DNA of 43,296 bases from an uncultured Corynebacterium sp. (GTDB taxonomy: Bacteria; Actinomycetota; Actinomycetes; Mycobacteriales; Mycobacteriaceae), in the NCBI RefSeq assembly GCF_947253065.1, contig NZ_CAMXWS010000018.1:1-43296 (forward strand), read 5' to 3'. Numbering within the stretch: position 1 is the first letter of the stretch; every line of letters starts with the position of its first letter. A program made the translations under genes and the position numbers. Below the pieces are notes generated by a model, which did not search any database, was not told where the DNA came from, and saw only the letters and a program-made list of their open reading frames with translations. Shown piece after piece: positions 1 to 6,602 of this stretch.

Positions 1-176
1 CCGTCCAGATCAACGGCAAGGTTCGCGCACGTGTTGACGTTCCGACTGAGGCATCCAAGGATGAGATCGAGAAGATCGCGCTTGCCGACGACCGCATTAC
101 CAGCCTCACCGAAGGCAAGAATGTGGTGAAGACCATCGTGGTGCCGGGCCGCATGGTCAACTTGGTGGTCAAGTAG
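1..176 (+). CDS. leuS: Leucyl-tRNA synthetase, C-terminal end (partial)
   Basis: This is the 3' end of a gene entering from the left edge. The frame beginning at base 3 reads VQINGKVRARVDVP, then a Lys/Asp/Glu-rich helix, and ends VVPGRMVNLVVK before TAG at 174-176. That is the typical C-terminal domain of bacterial LeuRS, which contacts the tRNA elbow. The enzyme charges tRNA-Leu in the cytoplasm. Only 57 codons are present, so the catalytic core and editing domain cannot be assessed. The stop codon overlaps the GTG start of the next gene by one base (TAGTG), which suggests translational coupling. The assignment rests on the recognisable QINGKVRA motif and the VPGRMVNLV tail. Confidence 0.9.
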   Translation, partial: VQINGKVRARVDVPTEASKDEIEKIALADDRITSLTEGKNVVKTIVVPGRMVNLVVK

Positions 177-682
177 TGCGTCAAAGCGGAGCACAGCGCG
201 CCGCCACGATCGGTGCCCTCATGGGGTACTCCGGCGTGGTGGTGGCGCTGACCATGCTCCGGGCGTTCTACACCATCGGGGATTTGTGGGACCCCGCCAA
301 GCAAATGCGACGGAGCCTCCAGCTCGTCCCCTTCGACACGTTGACGAACGCCACTTCCTGGCTCAAGCCGGTATACGAGTACGGCGGGAACACTCTGCTG
401 TTCATTCCCCTGGGAATGCTCGTGTACATCCTCTACCGCCCCGGTCCCCGTCCCCTACTGGCAACCGCACTGGTCGGCGCTGGTTTCAGTTTGATCGTTG
501 AGACCTGGCAATTCCTCTTCGGACTCGGCTACAGCGACATCGACGACCTGGTGCTGAACACCCTCGGCGCATTCATCGGTGCTGTACTTGCAAAGCTCTG
601 CGGTCCGCGGTTTCACTCACTGTGGGCTGGACTCGCCGCTGTTGCCACTGTTGCGTTCATTGCGCTCGTGCTTGTTGGGTAA
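176..682 (+). CDS. VanZ-like family membrane protein
   Basis: A 168-residue integral membrane protein that starts at GTG 176, overlapping the leuS stop by one base. About four hydrophobic segments are visible: near residues 10-30, 70-88, 95-112 and 125-165. The family signatures are a GNTLLFIPLG motif near residue 71 and, later, ETWQFLFGLGYSDIDDLVLNTLGAFIG, which carries the conserved acidic residues and Asn of VanZ-like domains. VanZ of the vanA cluster gives low-level teicoplanin resistance, but most chromosomal members have no assigned function. Co-transcription with leuS is suggested by the overlap and probably reflects position rather than shared function. The family call is firm; the role is unknown. 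Confidence 0.8.
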   Translation: MRQSGAQRAATIGALMGYSGVVVALTMLRAFYTIGDLWDPAKQMRRSLQLVPFDTLTNATSWLKPVYEYGGNTLLFIPLGMLVYILYRPGPRPLLATALVGAGFSLIVETWQFLFGLGYSDIDDLVLNTLGAFIGAVLAKLCGPRFHSLWAGLAAVATVAFIALVLVG

Positions 683-704
683 GACCCCAAAGTGAATGAG
701 TAAC

Positions 705-720
705 TAGGTTGAGAAACCTA
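705..720 (+). terminator. Small hairpin after the VanZ-like gene (weak terminator candidate)
   Basis: A perfect 6-bp stem (TAGGTT / AACCTA) with a GAGA tetraloop lies 23 bases after the VanZ-like stop codon. There is no real T-run after it, so it would be a weak intrinsic terminator at best. Confidence 0.3.
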
Positions 721-782
721 AATCTCCGGGGGCTGCGCTGACTGATCCCCAACTGATTTCGCCAACCTACTGGAAACGTCCG

Positions 783-862
783 GAATAAAAGCGACCACCC
801 CGCCTATCGCACGGGGCGAAAAGCCTTCAGGGGCTCTTGTCAGCAGGGTGGAACCTTTATTC
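783..862. other. Possible structured element in the intergenic region
   Basis: In the 328-base gap 683-1010, nested complementary segments can fold into one branched structure. GAATAAA at 783-789 pairs with TTTATTC at 856-862, CCACC at 795-799 pairs with GGTGG at 847-851, and two inner short hairpins are possible (CCCG with CGGG near 800-815, and AGCC with GGCT near 822-834). The proposed promoter of the next gene lies downstream, so this would belong to the leuS/vanZ transcript end or to a separate small RNA. It matches no riboswitch class I recognise. Confidence 0.25.
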
Positions 863-914
863 GCAGCCTATGCCAAGAGTGATTGGTGCCCAACCTTGGG
901 TTTCCTCGATTTAC

Positions 915-930
915 AGTGATCTAAATCACT
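915..930. promoter_or_regulatory. GlxR (CRP-family) type operator
   Basis: AGTGATCTAAATCACT is a perfect inverted repeat and fits the GlxR consensus TGTGANNTANNTCACA at the core GTGA-N2-TA-N2-TCAC; only the two outermost bases differ. Its centre lies about 53 bases upstream of the predicted transcription start (near 976), a position used for activation by CRP-family proteins. GlxR is the global cAMP-responsive regulator of corynebacteria. Confidence 0.6.
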
Positions 931-940
931 TATTATCCTC

Positions 941-969
941 TTGTTACCTAATTCTCTCCTACTTATGAT
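941..969 (+). promoter_or_regulatory. Predicted sigma-A promoter of the FG-GAP gene
   Basis: A -35 element TTGTTA (941-946) and a -10 element TATGAT (964-969) are separated by exactly 17 bases. Transcription would start near 976, inside the first iron box, which gives a simple logic of repression by DtxR. Confidence 0.6.
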
Positions 970-971
970 CG

Positions 972-990
972 TTAGGCCAGGATAACCTAA
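972..990. promoter_or_regulatory. DtxR iron box 1
   Basis: TTAGGCCAGGATAACCTAA matches the corynebacterial DtxR consensus TTAGGTTAGSCTAACCTAA at 16 of 19 positions. It begins 2 bases after the -10 element and covers the predicted transcription start, so Fe-loaded DtxR would block initiation. Confidence 0.7.
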
Positions 991-991
991 G

Positions 992-1010
992 TTAGGTAAG
1001 GGAATGCTAA
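992..1010. promoter_or_regulatory. Second, weaker DtxR-like box in tandem
   Basis: TTAGGTAAGGGAATGCTAA matches the same consensus at 14 of 19 positions and begins one base after box 1. The bases spanning the junction also form an ACCTAA-G-TTAGGT inverted repeat. The ribosome binding site AAGGGA (998-1003) lies within this box. Tandem boxes suggest cooperative DtxR binding. Confidence 0.5.
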
Positions 1011-3116
1011 ATGAATAAAAGAAATCGTGCGTTCACGCGTGCGATCGCCAGCTTGACAGCTCTGTCACTGGCAACCGTGGCTGCCCCGGCAGGGGCGCAG
1101 TCGAACGCTTCTTTAGAGCCGCTCGAGACGTACACCTTGTACGGGGCGCCGGGAAATTTTCTCGGAGCAACCATGTCTCAAACTGGGTGCAACATGCTCG
1201 GAGATGAAACTCCAGAAGTGTTCGTCACCGACTGGAATTGGGTGCGAAACGGCAAGAAGATCGGCGCGGGTTACGGCGTGACCTGGGAAAACTTCAAAGC
1301 AGCTGCTGAGAAACCTCAACCGATCGACGATGAGGATGTCGGCGTCGTTCGTATTGAGAACGATTCGCGATCGAACAGCTCGATCGGCTTTTCTGCCGCG
1401 TGCCTCGGTGACACCAACGGCAACGGATTCGACGACATCGTCATGAACGACTTCCAAGCCAGTACTGCCACCGTCGTGTTCGGCGACGAAGATTTGGATA
1501 CAACGTCAACAGAGTTTTTCGGCGACAAGGGTTACTTCATGAAAGGTGCCCAGGGGTCGCGATTCTCGAATTTTGTGAATGCTGTAGGAGACTTAGACGG
1601 CGATGGTCGAAACGATATCGCGGTAACGACGTACGCAGCAAAGGCAAACCCGCGTATCGAAGTATTCAGCGGATCTGACGACATCGCGACGTACGACGCA
1701 GCTGCAGATTCATCCCGGTTGTTGATGACAGTAAAACCGGGCAGTAACGCGATCCAGCAGTTCGTTAACGTCGGCGATATTAATGGTGACGGGAAGGATG
1801 ACTTCGCGGTCACGTCTTATGCAGGGAAGTCCGAGGCTTCGAAGGATTCAGCAAACGGACTCGTGTGGGTCTTGTTCGGCCAGGACAAACCGCAAGATGT
1901 TGATTTAAGTCAGCCATTGGGCGAACGTGGCTTCGTTGTCACTGGTCCATTGGAGGGCAAGGACCGACTGGGGATGTCGGTTGCAGCTGCCGGTGACTTG
2001 AACGGAGATGGTTACGACGATGTCGTAATCGGCGCGGATTCTCTCCGCTTGTCCGGCGCTGCTGTCGTGTTGTGGGGAGGGAAATCCTCCGCGGACGTCA
2101 CAACTGACTTCGGAAACAACTCGAACCGAGGTGCTTTTGACGAAAACGGTGAAAACCGAGGGGTCGTCTTGATGGCTCCAGTCGATGCGACGGGATTGGG
2201 CTATAGCGTTGCGGTAGCTAAGCCCCAGGTAGCGGCATCTAACCAGGCCTCTACATTAGTGCTCGGTGCGTTTTCAGCTGCAGGCAAGAACGGTGAAGAC
2301 CAGGCGGGCCAAGTTCATCTGGTCTCTTCGACAGCAGTCATGGAAAAGCCATCTGGCGTAATTGATTTGGGATCACTGCCCGCATCGCAGCACTCTGTGA
2401 TCTACGGGGAGGCAGGCGAAAGAATTGGGCGCGCAGTTTCTGCGCCAGGCGATATGAACGGCGATGGGAATCCTGATATCGCCTTCGGTGGCGACGCTCC
2501 ATCGTCCGGACGTAACAAGGGGCTACACTCCACGGTCACTTTGGCCACGATGCCTCCACAGCGCACTAACCCGGACCTACCCGTCATCCCAGTTATCGGC
2601 GACAACGGCAACTGGTGGGTGAACGGCAAAGACACTGGGGTGCATGCTCAGGGGCAGCAGGGTGAAAAGGGCAAATCAGCATTCGACCTTTGGGCTGAGC
2701 TGCCGGGAAACGAAAACAAAACGCTCGATGATTTCTGGGAGTTCCTCCGTGGTCCCGCTGGAGATCAAGGTGACAGCCCGATCATCGGTGACAACGGCAA
2801 CTGGTGGGTTGGCGGCAAGGACACCGGAGTGAAGGCCACTGGCGAGAAGGGCGATGTGGGCAAGGACGGCAAGGATGGCAAGGACGGCAAGGATAGCCAG
2901 GATAGCCAGGATGGCCAGAGCGGAAATACAGCCTCCAGCGGTTCGAGCGGTTCATCCGATGAATCTAAGGGCGCAACAGTAGCTGCCGTTGTTGGAGGAA
3001 TCCTTGGTGTGTTCCTCGGCGGTGCCAGCGTAATTGGCGCTCTGTTCGCCCTGTTCCCACAACAATCTAACGCGGCGTTTGCGCAGATTTACAAGAGGCT
3101 GTTTGGCCGGAAGTAG
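1011..3116 (+). CDS. Secreted FG-GAP repeat surface protein with collagen-like tail
   Basis: A 701-residue protein starting at ATG 1011, with AAGGGA seven bases upstream. Residues 1-29 form a Sec signal peptide that probably ends AGA-QS. Five Asp/Asn-rich calcium-binding loops of FG-GAP (integrin-alpha beta-propeller) type follow, near residues 132, 192, 254, 327 and 480, for example GDLDGDGRND and GDLNGDGYDD. Two GDNGNWW modules begin near 529 and 593, separated by a SAFDLWAELPG/FWEFLRG linker like those in collagen-like surface proteins. Next is a short GXX tract rich in KDG (about 617-635), a Ser/Gly linker, one hydrophobic segment (about 654-684) and a basic tail ending KRLFGRK. No LPXTG motif is seen, so anchoring is probably by the C-terminal segment. 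The upstream iron boxes imply induction in low iron. Adhesin or ligand-binding roles are inference. Confidence 0.8.
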   Translation: MNKRNRAFTRAIASLTALSLATVAAPAGAQSNASLEPLETYTLYGAPGNFLGATMSQTGCNMLGDETPEVFVTDWNWVRNGKKIGAGYGVTWENFKAAAEKPQPIDDEDVGVVRIENDSRSNSSIGFSAACLGDTNGNGFDDIVMNDFQASTATVVFGDEDLDTTSTEFFGDKGYFMKGAQGSRFSNFVNAVGDLDGDGRNDIAVTTYAAKANPRIEVFSGSDDIATYDAAADSSRLLMTVKPGSNAIQQFVNVGDINGDGKDDFAVTSYAGKSEASKDSANGLVWVLFGQDKPQDVDLSQPLGERGFVVTGPLEGKDRLGMSVAAAGDLNGDGYDDVVIGADSLRLSGAAVVLWGGKSSADVTTDFGNNSNRGAFDENGENRGVVLMAPVDATGLGYSVAVAKPQVAASNQASTLVLGAFSAAGKNGEDQAGQVHLVSSTAVMEKPSGVIDLGSLPASQHSVIYGEAGERIGRAVSAPGDMNGDGNPDIAFGGDAPSSGRNKGLHSTVTLATMPPQRTNPDLPVIPVIGDNGNWWVNGKDTGVHAQGQQGEKGKSAFDLWAELPGNENKTLDDFWEFLRGPAGDQGDSPIIGDNGNWWVGGKDTGVKATGEKGDVGKDGKDGKDGKDSQDSQDGQSGNTASSGSSGSSDESKGATVAAVVGGILGVFLGGASVIGALFALFPQQSNAAFAQIYKRLFGRK
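2592..2831 (+). repeat. Two near-identical GDNGNWW repeats inside the FG-GAP gene
   Basis: Bases 2592-2642 and 2781-2831 are nearly identical in sequence and encode the repeated IGDNGNWWV-GGKDTGV module. They flank the SAFDLW/FWEFLRG linker, so the unit is about 189 bases long. Such duplications can expand or contract by recombination. Confidence 0.75.
2862..2918 (+). repeat. Nine-base tandem repeat encoding KDG/SQD tract
   Basis: AAGGACGGC-type units repeat about four times and then drift into AGCCAGGAT units, encoding KDGKDGKDGKDSQDSQDG. This is a short collagen-like GXX tract, and its length may vary between strains. Confidence 0.7.
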
Positions 3117-3117
3117 G

Positions 3118-3142
3118 CCGTCATGAAGCAAATTATTGACGG
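3118..3142 (+). promoter_or_regulatory. Short hairpin between the two secreted-protein genes
   Basis: CCGTCA (3118-3123) and TGACGG (3137-3142) can form a 6-bp stem right after the FG-GAP stop codon. No T-run follows, so read-through into the next gene (start 3162, 45 bases away) is likely; the hairpin may stabilise or modulate the downstream message. Confidence 0.3.
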
Positions 3143-3161
3143 TCTATCTGGAAGGAAGACA

Positions 3162-4469
3162 ATGAAAATCACGAAAACTTCTACCTGCATGGCGACTCTC
3201 GCTGCCTGTGTGGCGCTGGGCGTAGGGTCCGTTGTGGTCAATGCTCAGCAAGCTGATCACGCGAATGATCCGCATGCGCATCACACATCAGGCACGAATG
3301 CAGATCAGCACGCCAAGACGGGTTGGTCGCCGAACGATCTCGACACTTGCACTGAACAGGAACACGAGCAATTCATGGTGACTGGCCCTGATGGTCGCAA
3401 ATACGATGGGTGGCATCCACCGGTGCTTACACGGACTAATGGTGAGCAGTGCTCTTTCGGGCACGAGCACGGGGACGAACCGACGAAATCGAACATCTAC
3501 GAGTGGACCATCGAAAAGCTCAATGAGATGGCTGAGCCCGGCGTAACAGTGGATGGCATTCCATTCGGCTACGTCTCCCACCAATCAGAGACGTACGCGA
3601 AAGCGACGGACGGATCGCTTGCGCACCGCCACGAGGATCATTACGGGCACAAGTTTTATGTGCTTAACGACGTGAAACTCGTCAACCAAGATCGCGCACA
3701 GGGGTATGTTCGCGATGCCACAGGTGAACCGGTTCGGTGCGACTACCTGATCAAGATGCACCAGGGATCGCACTCCGCCGACGCAACGCGTAACAATGCC
3801 CACGAGATGATCTACGCGGTGAAGTGCTCAGACAATACGGAAGCAGTCATTTCTGCTTTTGACCTCTATGGATCTTCGAATGAGTTCACCGAGAACTGCT
3901 CAGAGGAAATCATTAAGACTACTGGTTCCAATTTGCCCGTGGCTTCCAAAGGACGCAGGTTGATCCCTACTTCCCGTTGTCTGGAAAACCATAAGGATGT
4001 TTGGGCTCCCTACGAGCGGTGGGAGGGCAACACCCGTATTGGTGGCGACGATTCCGCTCTTGCCGAGTACTCGCCATTCTTCGGTGTGCGTAACCCGTCC
4101 AGGGTTTGGGATAGCAATCTGGGCAAGGTCATGCCCACAACTTTCGCGAGCAACAGCAACGGGACATTCTCTATTCCGGGTTATAAAGTTGCACCTGGAA
4201 CTGGACAGTATGACCTGGACTCAGCTTTCGATGGCGCCAAACGAGACGTCTACGTTGCTGGCACGGTTCTGACCAACGAAGGTGGACCGACCCGGTGGTA
4301 CACCAACCCCTACGGCGGAACTCCGAGTACCGAACGCTTCGAAGGTGCCGTTCCGCAGTACATCGCGTCGGTGAATAATTCGGCCACGCATTCGCAGGTC
4401 GCTCACCAAGCCTTCGGTTTCAGCAAGGACTATGGTCGCGCTGAAGATAAAGTCCACGCCCCCAACTAA
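3162..4469 (+). CDS. Secreted His-rich protein with FGHEHG motif, unknown function
   Basis: The start chosen is ATG 3162 (435 residues) because GGAAGGA lies just upstream and a normal signal peptide follows (about residues 1-28, ending VVNA-QQ). An in-frame ATG at 3123 lacks a ribosome site. An LAAC sequence occurs inside the hydrophobic core, but the core continues past it, so a lipoprotein is less likely. The mature N-terminus is His-rich (DPHAHH, DQHAK). The central region has DTCTEQEHEQF, GPDGRKYDGWHPP and, at residues 99-104, FGHEHG. A further HRHEDHYGHKF cluster and several Cys residues follow, which may form disulfides. The 45-base gap to the FG-GAP gene and shared strand suggest one iron-regulated operon. 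Metal or haem binding is suggested by the His clusters but unproven. I do not recognise a named family. Confidence 0.7.
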   Translation: MKITKTSTCMATLAACVALGVGSVVVNAQQADHANDPHAHHTSGTNADQHAKTGWSPNDLDTCTEQEHEQFMVTGPDGRKYDGWHPPVLTRTNGEQCSFGHEHGDEPTKSNIYEWTIEKLNEMAEPGVTVDGIPFGYVSHQSETYAKATDGSLAHRHEDHYGHKFYVLNDVKLVNQDRAQGYVRDATGEPVRCDYLIKMHQGSHSADATRNNAHEMIYAVKCSDNTEAVISAFDLYGSSNEFTENCSEEIIKTTGSNLPVASKGRRLIPTSRCLENHKDVWAPYERWEGNTRIGGDDSALAEYSPFFGVRNPSRVWDSNLGKVMPTTFASNSNGTFSIPGYKVAPGTGQYDLDSAFDGAKRDVYVAGTVLTNEGGPTRWYTNPYGGTPSTERFEGAVPQYIASVNNSATHSQVAHQAFGFSKDYGRAEDKVHAPN

Positions 4470-4493
4470 TCGGGAGACCTACACTGTCTAAGT

Positions 4494-4880
4494 ATGAGTG
4501 GGATTGATCAACGGCAGCGAGATGAACGTGATGTGTTCACCCGCGCCGTTTTCCCCGATGGTGAGGAACCAGATCCACGATTCACGCTGGCGAATGAGCG
4601 TACGTTTCTGGCTTGGACGCGTACGGCGCTAGCTTTTCTAGCTGGTGGTATCGCATTGGAGGCCTTTGCCATGCAGGGGCTGGACGCTGGACTGCGGCAG
4701 ACTGCCTCAATCGTTCTGATCATCGCGGGAATGGCTATTGCATTGGGTTCTGCTTTCCGTTGGATGCGCATCGAGCGCTCTTTGCGCCACGGCAAACCGC
4801 TTCCCGCGCCTGGCATTGTTCCGCTGCTGGGCCTGGGCATCGGGGTGGCCAGCATTATTGTTCTCATCGCTCTTTTCTAA
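4494..4880 (+). CDS. DUF202 (YidH-type) membrane protein
   Basis: A 128-residue protein with the DUF202 signature: DPRFTLANERTFLAWTRTALAF at about residues 26-47, where the invariant ANERTFLAW and RTAL motifs precede the first membrane segment. Three hydrophobic segments are visible, near 40-58, 70-88 and 108-127. The N-terminus is charged and cytoplasmic. The function of this family is unknown. It lies 24 bases after the His-rich protein and 12 bases before a second DUF202 gene, so all four genes could be one transcript. Paired DUF202 genes are common in bacteria. Confidence 0.8.
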   Translation: MSGIDQRQRDERDVFTRAVFPDGEEPDPRFTLANERTFLAWTRTALAFLAGGIALEAFAMQGLDAGLRQTASIVLIIAGMAIALGSAFRWMRIERSLRHGKPLPAPGIVPLLGLGIGVASIIVLIALF

Positions 4881-4892
4881 AGGCGGTGTGAG

Positions 4893-5222
4893 ATGAGAAG
4901 AACCCCGATCCCGGTCGCTGATGCTGGTTTGCAACCAGAGCGAACAGCATTGTCGTGGACGCGGACCGCGCTGGCGATGATGGTGTGCTCGTTGACGCTG
5001 CTGCGCTGGTCAGCGAACTACTCGGCACTGGTGTTCGGGGCAATGGGCCTGTTGGCATTACTGTCTGTGGCGATCATCGCACGCAATCGGGCGTCGTACC
5101 GGGTTGAAGCACAAGGCCTGAGCAGAGAACAGGTGGACGCAAATGTCTTCGGTGTTGGAGCCATCACACTGGGGATGACTGTGTTGGGTGGCCTGGGGCT
5201 CTACCTCATCGTGGTTGGCTAG
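4893..5222 (+). CDS. Second DUF202 membrane protein
   Basis: A 109-residue protein with a shortened DUF202 signature, LQPERTALSWTRTALAM near residues 11-27, followed by three predicted membrane segments (about 22-38, 45-63 and 90-107). AAAGGCGGTG upstream may serve as ribosome site. It probably forms a hetero-oligomer with the preceding DUF202 protein, judging by the tandem arrangement. Its last four bases overlap the end of the convergent gene on the minus strand. Function unknown. Confidence 0.75.
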   Translation: MRRTPIPVADAGLQPERTALSWTRTALAMMVCSLTLLRWSANYSALVFGAMGLLALLSVAIIARNRASYRVEAQGLSREQVDANVFGVGAITLGMTVLGGLGLYLIVVG

Positions 5223-6526
5223 GTATCCAGGTCCAGCATCACAGTGAGCACTCCCCTGCCCGGTTCGGTGAGAAATGGGGCTGAAGGAGTTGAGGTGGGA
5301 TCGAGAATGCCGAGACCGATCAACAGATTTACGGCCAGGTCTGGGTCTTTCGGGGCATTGGGAAAGGCGGCGGGGCCGGAAAGTCCGGTGGCGCTGGCTG
5401 CCCAGGAAAGGATCTGTTCGGCGCTTTCGTTCTGTTTCACCGCGAAGTAGCGGTAGAACTCTGTTTCAAATGTGTACAGCAGACCATCTGGGTTGGCGGC
5501 GAGATCAAGGCTTTTTTCCGTTGCGGTGAGCTGGCCGTCCTCTTTGACGATCAGGCCGGCGAATTGCAGGAAGGAACGCAGCGCGCTGAGCGACGGCACC
5601 GCTTCTTCGCGGTGGTTGCCGGGGGCGACGTTGAGGCCCATCGCGTCGGCAAGCGTGCGCACATCGGCTGCGCGCAACGTTCCACGTGAAGTCAGTCGGA
5701 TGGGTTCGGCGCAGTGGTACAGGAATGCGCGGATATTCGTGACCACGCGCGTGAATGGGTAGAGGTTTTCCTCCATGAATTCTGGCGCACGGTCGGAAAA
5801 GAACTCGCTGATCGCTGCGATCAAGGTGGGATTGCGCTCCGGATTCGGGTCGAGCGACAGGATTTGCTGCAGGTCAGGCCTGGTTTCCATGAAGGAGTCG
5901 AATTCTTGGGAGAGTTCGGGGGCGCGAGGATCGTCGATAAGTTCGTCGGCGTTGTCCAACAAGAGATTCTCAGCGGTGAATGCGATGCGCTCAGCGACGG
6001 TGGTGTGATCGGCGGAGGTCAGGCGTTGGATGAGGCGCTCCGGGCTCATCACGGGCATGAAGCTGAGTAGTAGTGGCGAGACCTTCATGTCTGGGTCGAG
6101 GCCCGCGGCGAGGCGACGGGCTTCGCCATGAAACGCCGTCATGAGCTCTGGGCCGCCGCAGGTTTCGAGGACGTCGGGGCCCTGTGCGTCGATAAGCATG
6201 GGCGATGGCGAATCGAGGTCGCTGACGCCGAGCAGCTCAAGGCGGATATTCCAATTCGCGGCTGGGTCGTAGACATACGTCATCGTGTCGATGTCGCCGA
6301 GCATCACCTCGGCTTCATCGCACTCGCCCTCACTCGGTGTTGGAGAGAATAAGACAGGCTCATCCCCAACAGTGCCCATGTATAGGTGGGAAGCGGTGCC
6401 GGAAAACCCGAAAGAGGCGTCGATGACGGGCGCGAATTCGCCAAGGGTCACGTCATCTTCGATGTTGATCAGCCGCGAGATTTCGGGGCGTGATCCCTCG
6501 AGGGACATCAGCAGCGTGAGGATCAT
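5219..6526 (-). CDS. pRiA4b ORF-3-like domain protein
   Basis: A 435-residue cytoplasmic protein starting at ATG 6526. The N-terminal part, about residues 1-150, fits the plasmid pRiA4b ORF-3-like fold (also found in the IS1096 passenger protein called TnpR). The signs are LINIEDDVTLGEFAPVIDASFGF, then GTASHLYMG, and MTYVYDPAANWNIRLELLG, where most members have YDFGDxWxHxI. The His usually found after NW is absent. The C-terminal 250 residues are mostly helical and match nothing I know. No transposase or inverted repeats lie nearby, so this is a stand-alone chromosomal copy. The biochemical function of the domain is unknown. Confidence 0.65.
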   Translation of the reverse strand: MILTLLMSLEGSRPEISRLINIEDDVTLGEFAPVIDASFGFSGTASHLYMGTVGDEPVLFSPTPSEGECDEAEVMLGDIDTMTYVYDPAANWNIRLELLGVSDLDSPSPMLIDAQGPDVLETCGGPELMTAFHGEARRLAAGLDPDMKVSPLLLSFMPVMSPERLIQRLTSADHTTVAERIAFTAENLLLDNADELIDDPRAPELSQEFDSFMETRPDLQQILSLDPNPERNPTLIAAISEFFSDRAPEFMEENLYPFTRVVTNIRAFLYHCAEPIRLTSRGTLRAADVRTLADAMGLNVAPGNHREEAVPSLSALRSFLQFAGLIVKEDGQLTATEKSLDLAANPDGLLYTFETEFYRYFAVKQNESAEQILSWAASATGLSGPAAFPNAPKDPDLAVNLLIGLGILDPTSTPSAPFLTEPGRGVLTVMLDLDT

Positions 6527-6580
6527 GCCTTCACCTTACGGCGGGTTCAATCCACGTGCGGGTTGAAAGGCGTCCACGAT

Positions 6581-6596
6581 GTCCACTTCAGTGGAC
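6581..6596. promoter_or_regulatory. Inverted repeat between the pirin-like and ORF-3-like genes
   Basis: GTCCACTTCAGTGGAC has 7-bp perfect arms around TC, and an extra GTCCAC copy sits at 6572-6577. There is no T-tract, so an operator for a dimeric regulator of the minus-strand gene starting at 6526 is more likely than a terminator. Confidence 0.4.
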
Positions 6597-6602
6597 GTTG
6601 CC

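Noticed and set aside
845..855. AGGGTGGAACC, resembling the T-box antiterminator core
   Set aside because: The downstream gene is not an aminoacyl-tRNA synthetase or amino-acid gene, the rest of the T-box (GCG end, specifier stem) is missing, and the predicted promoter is downstream of it.
5219..6526. Insertion sequence around the IS1096-TnpR-like protein
   Set aside because: No transposase, terminal inverted repeats or target duplications were seen nearby.
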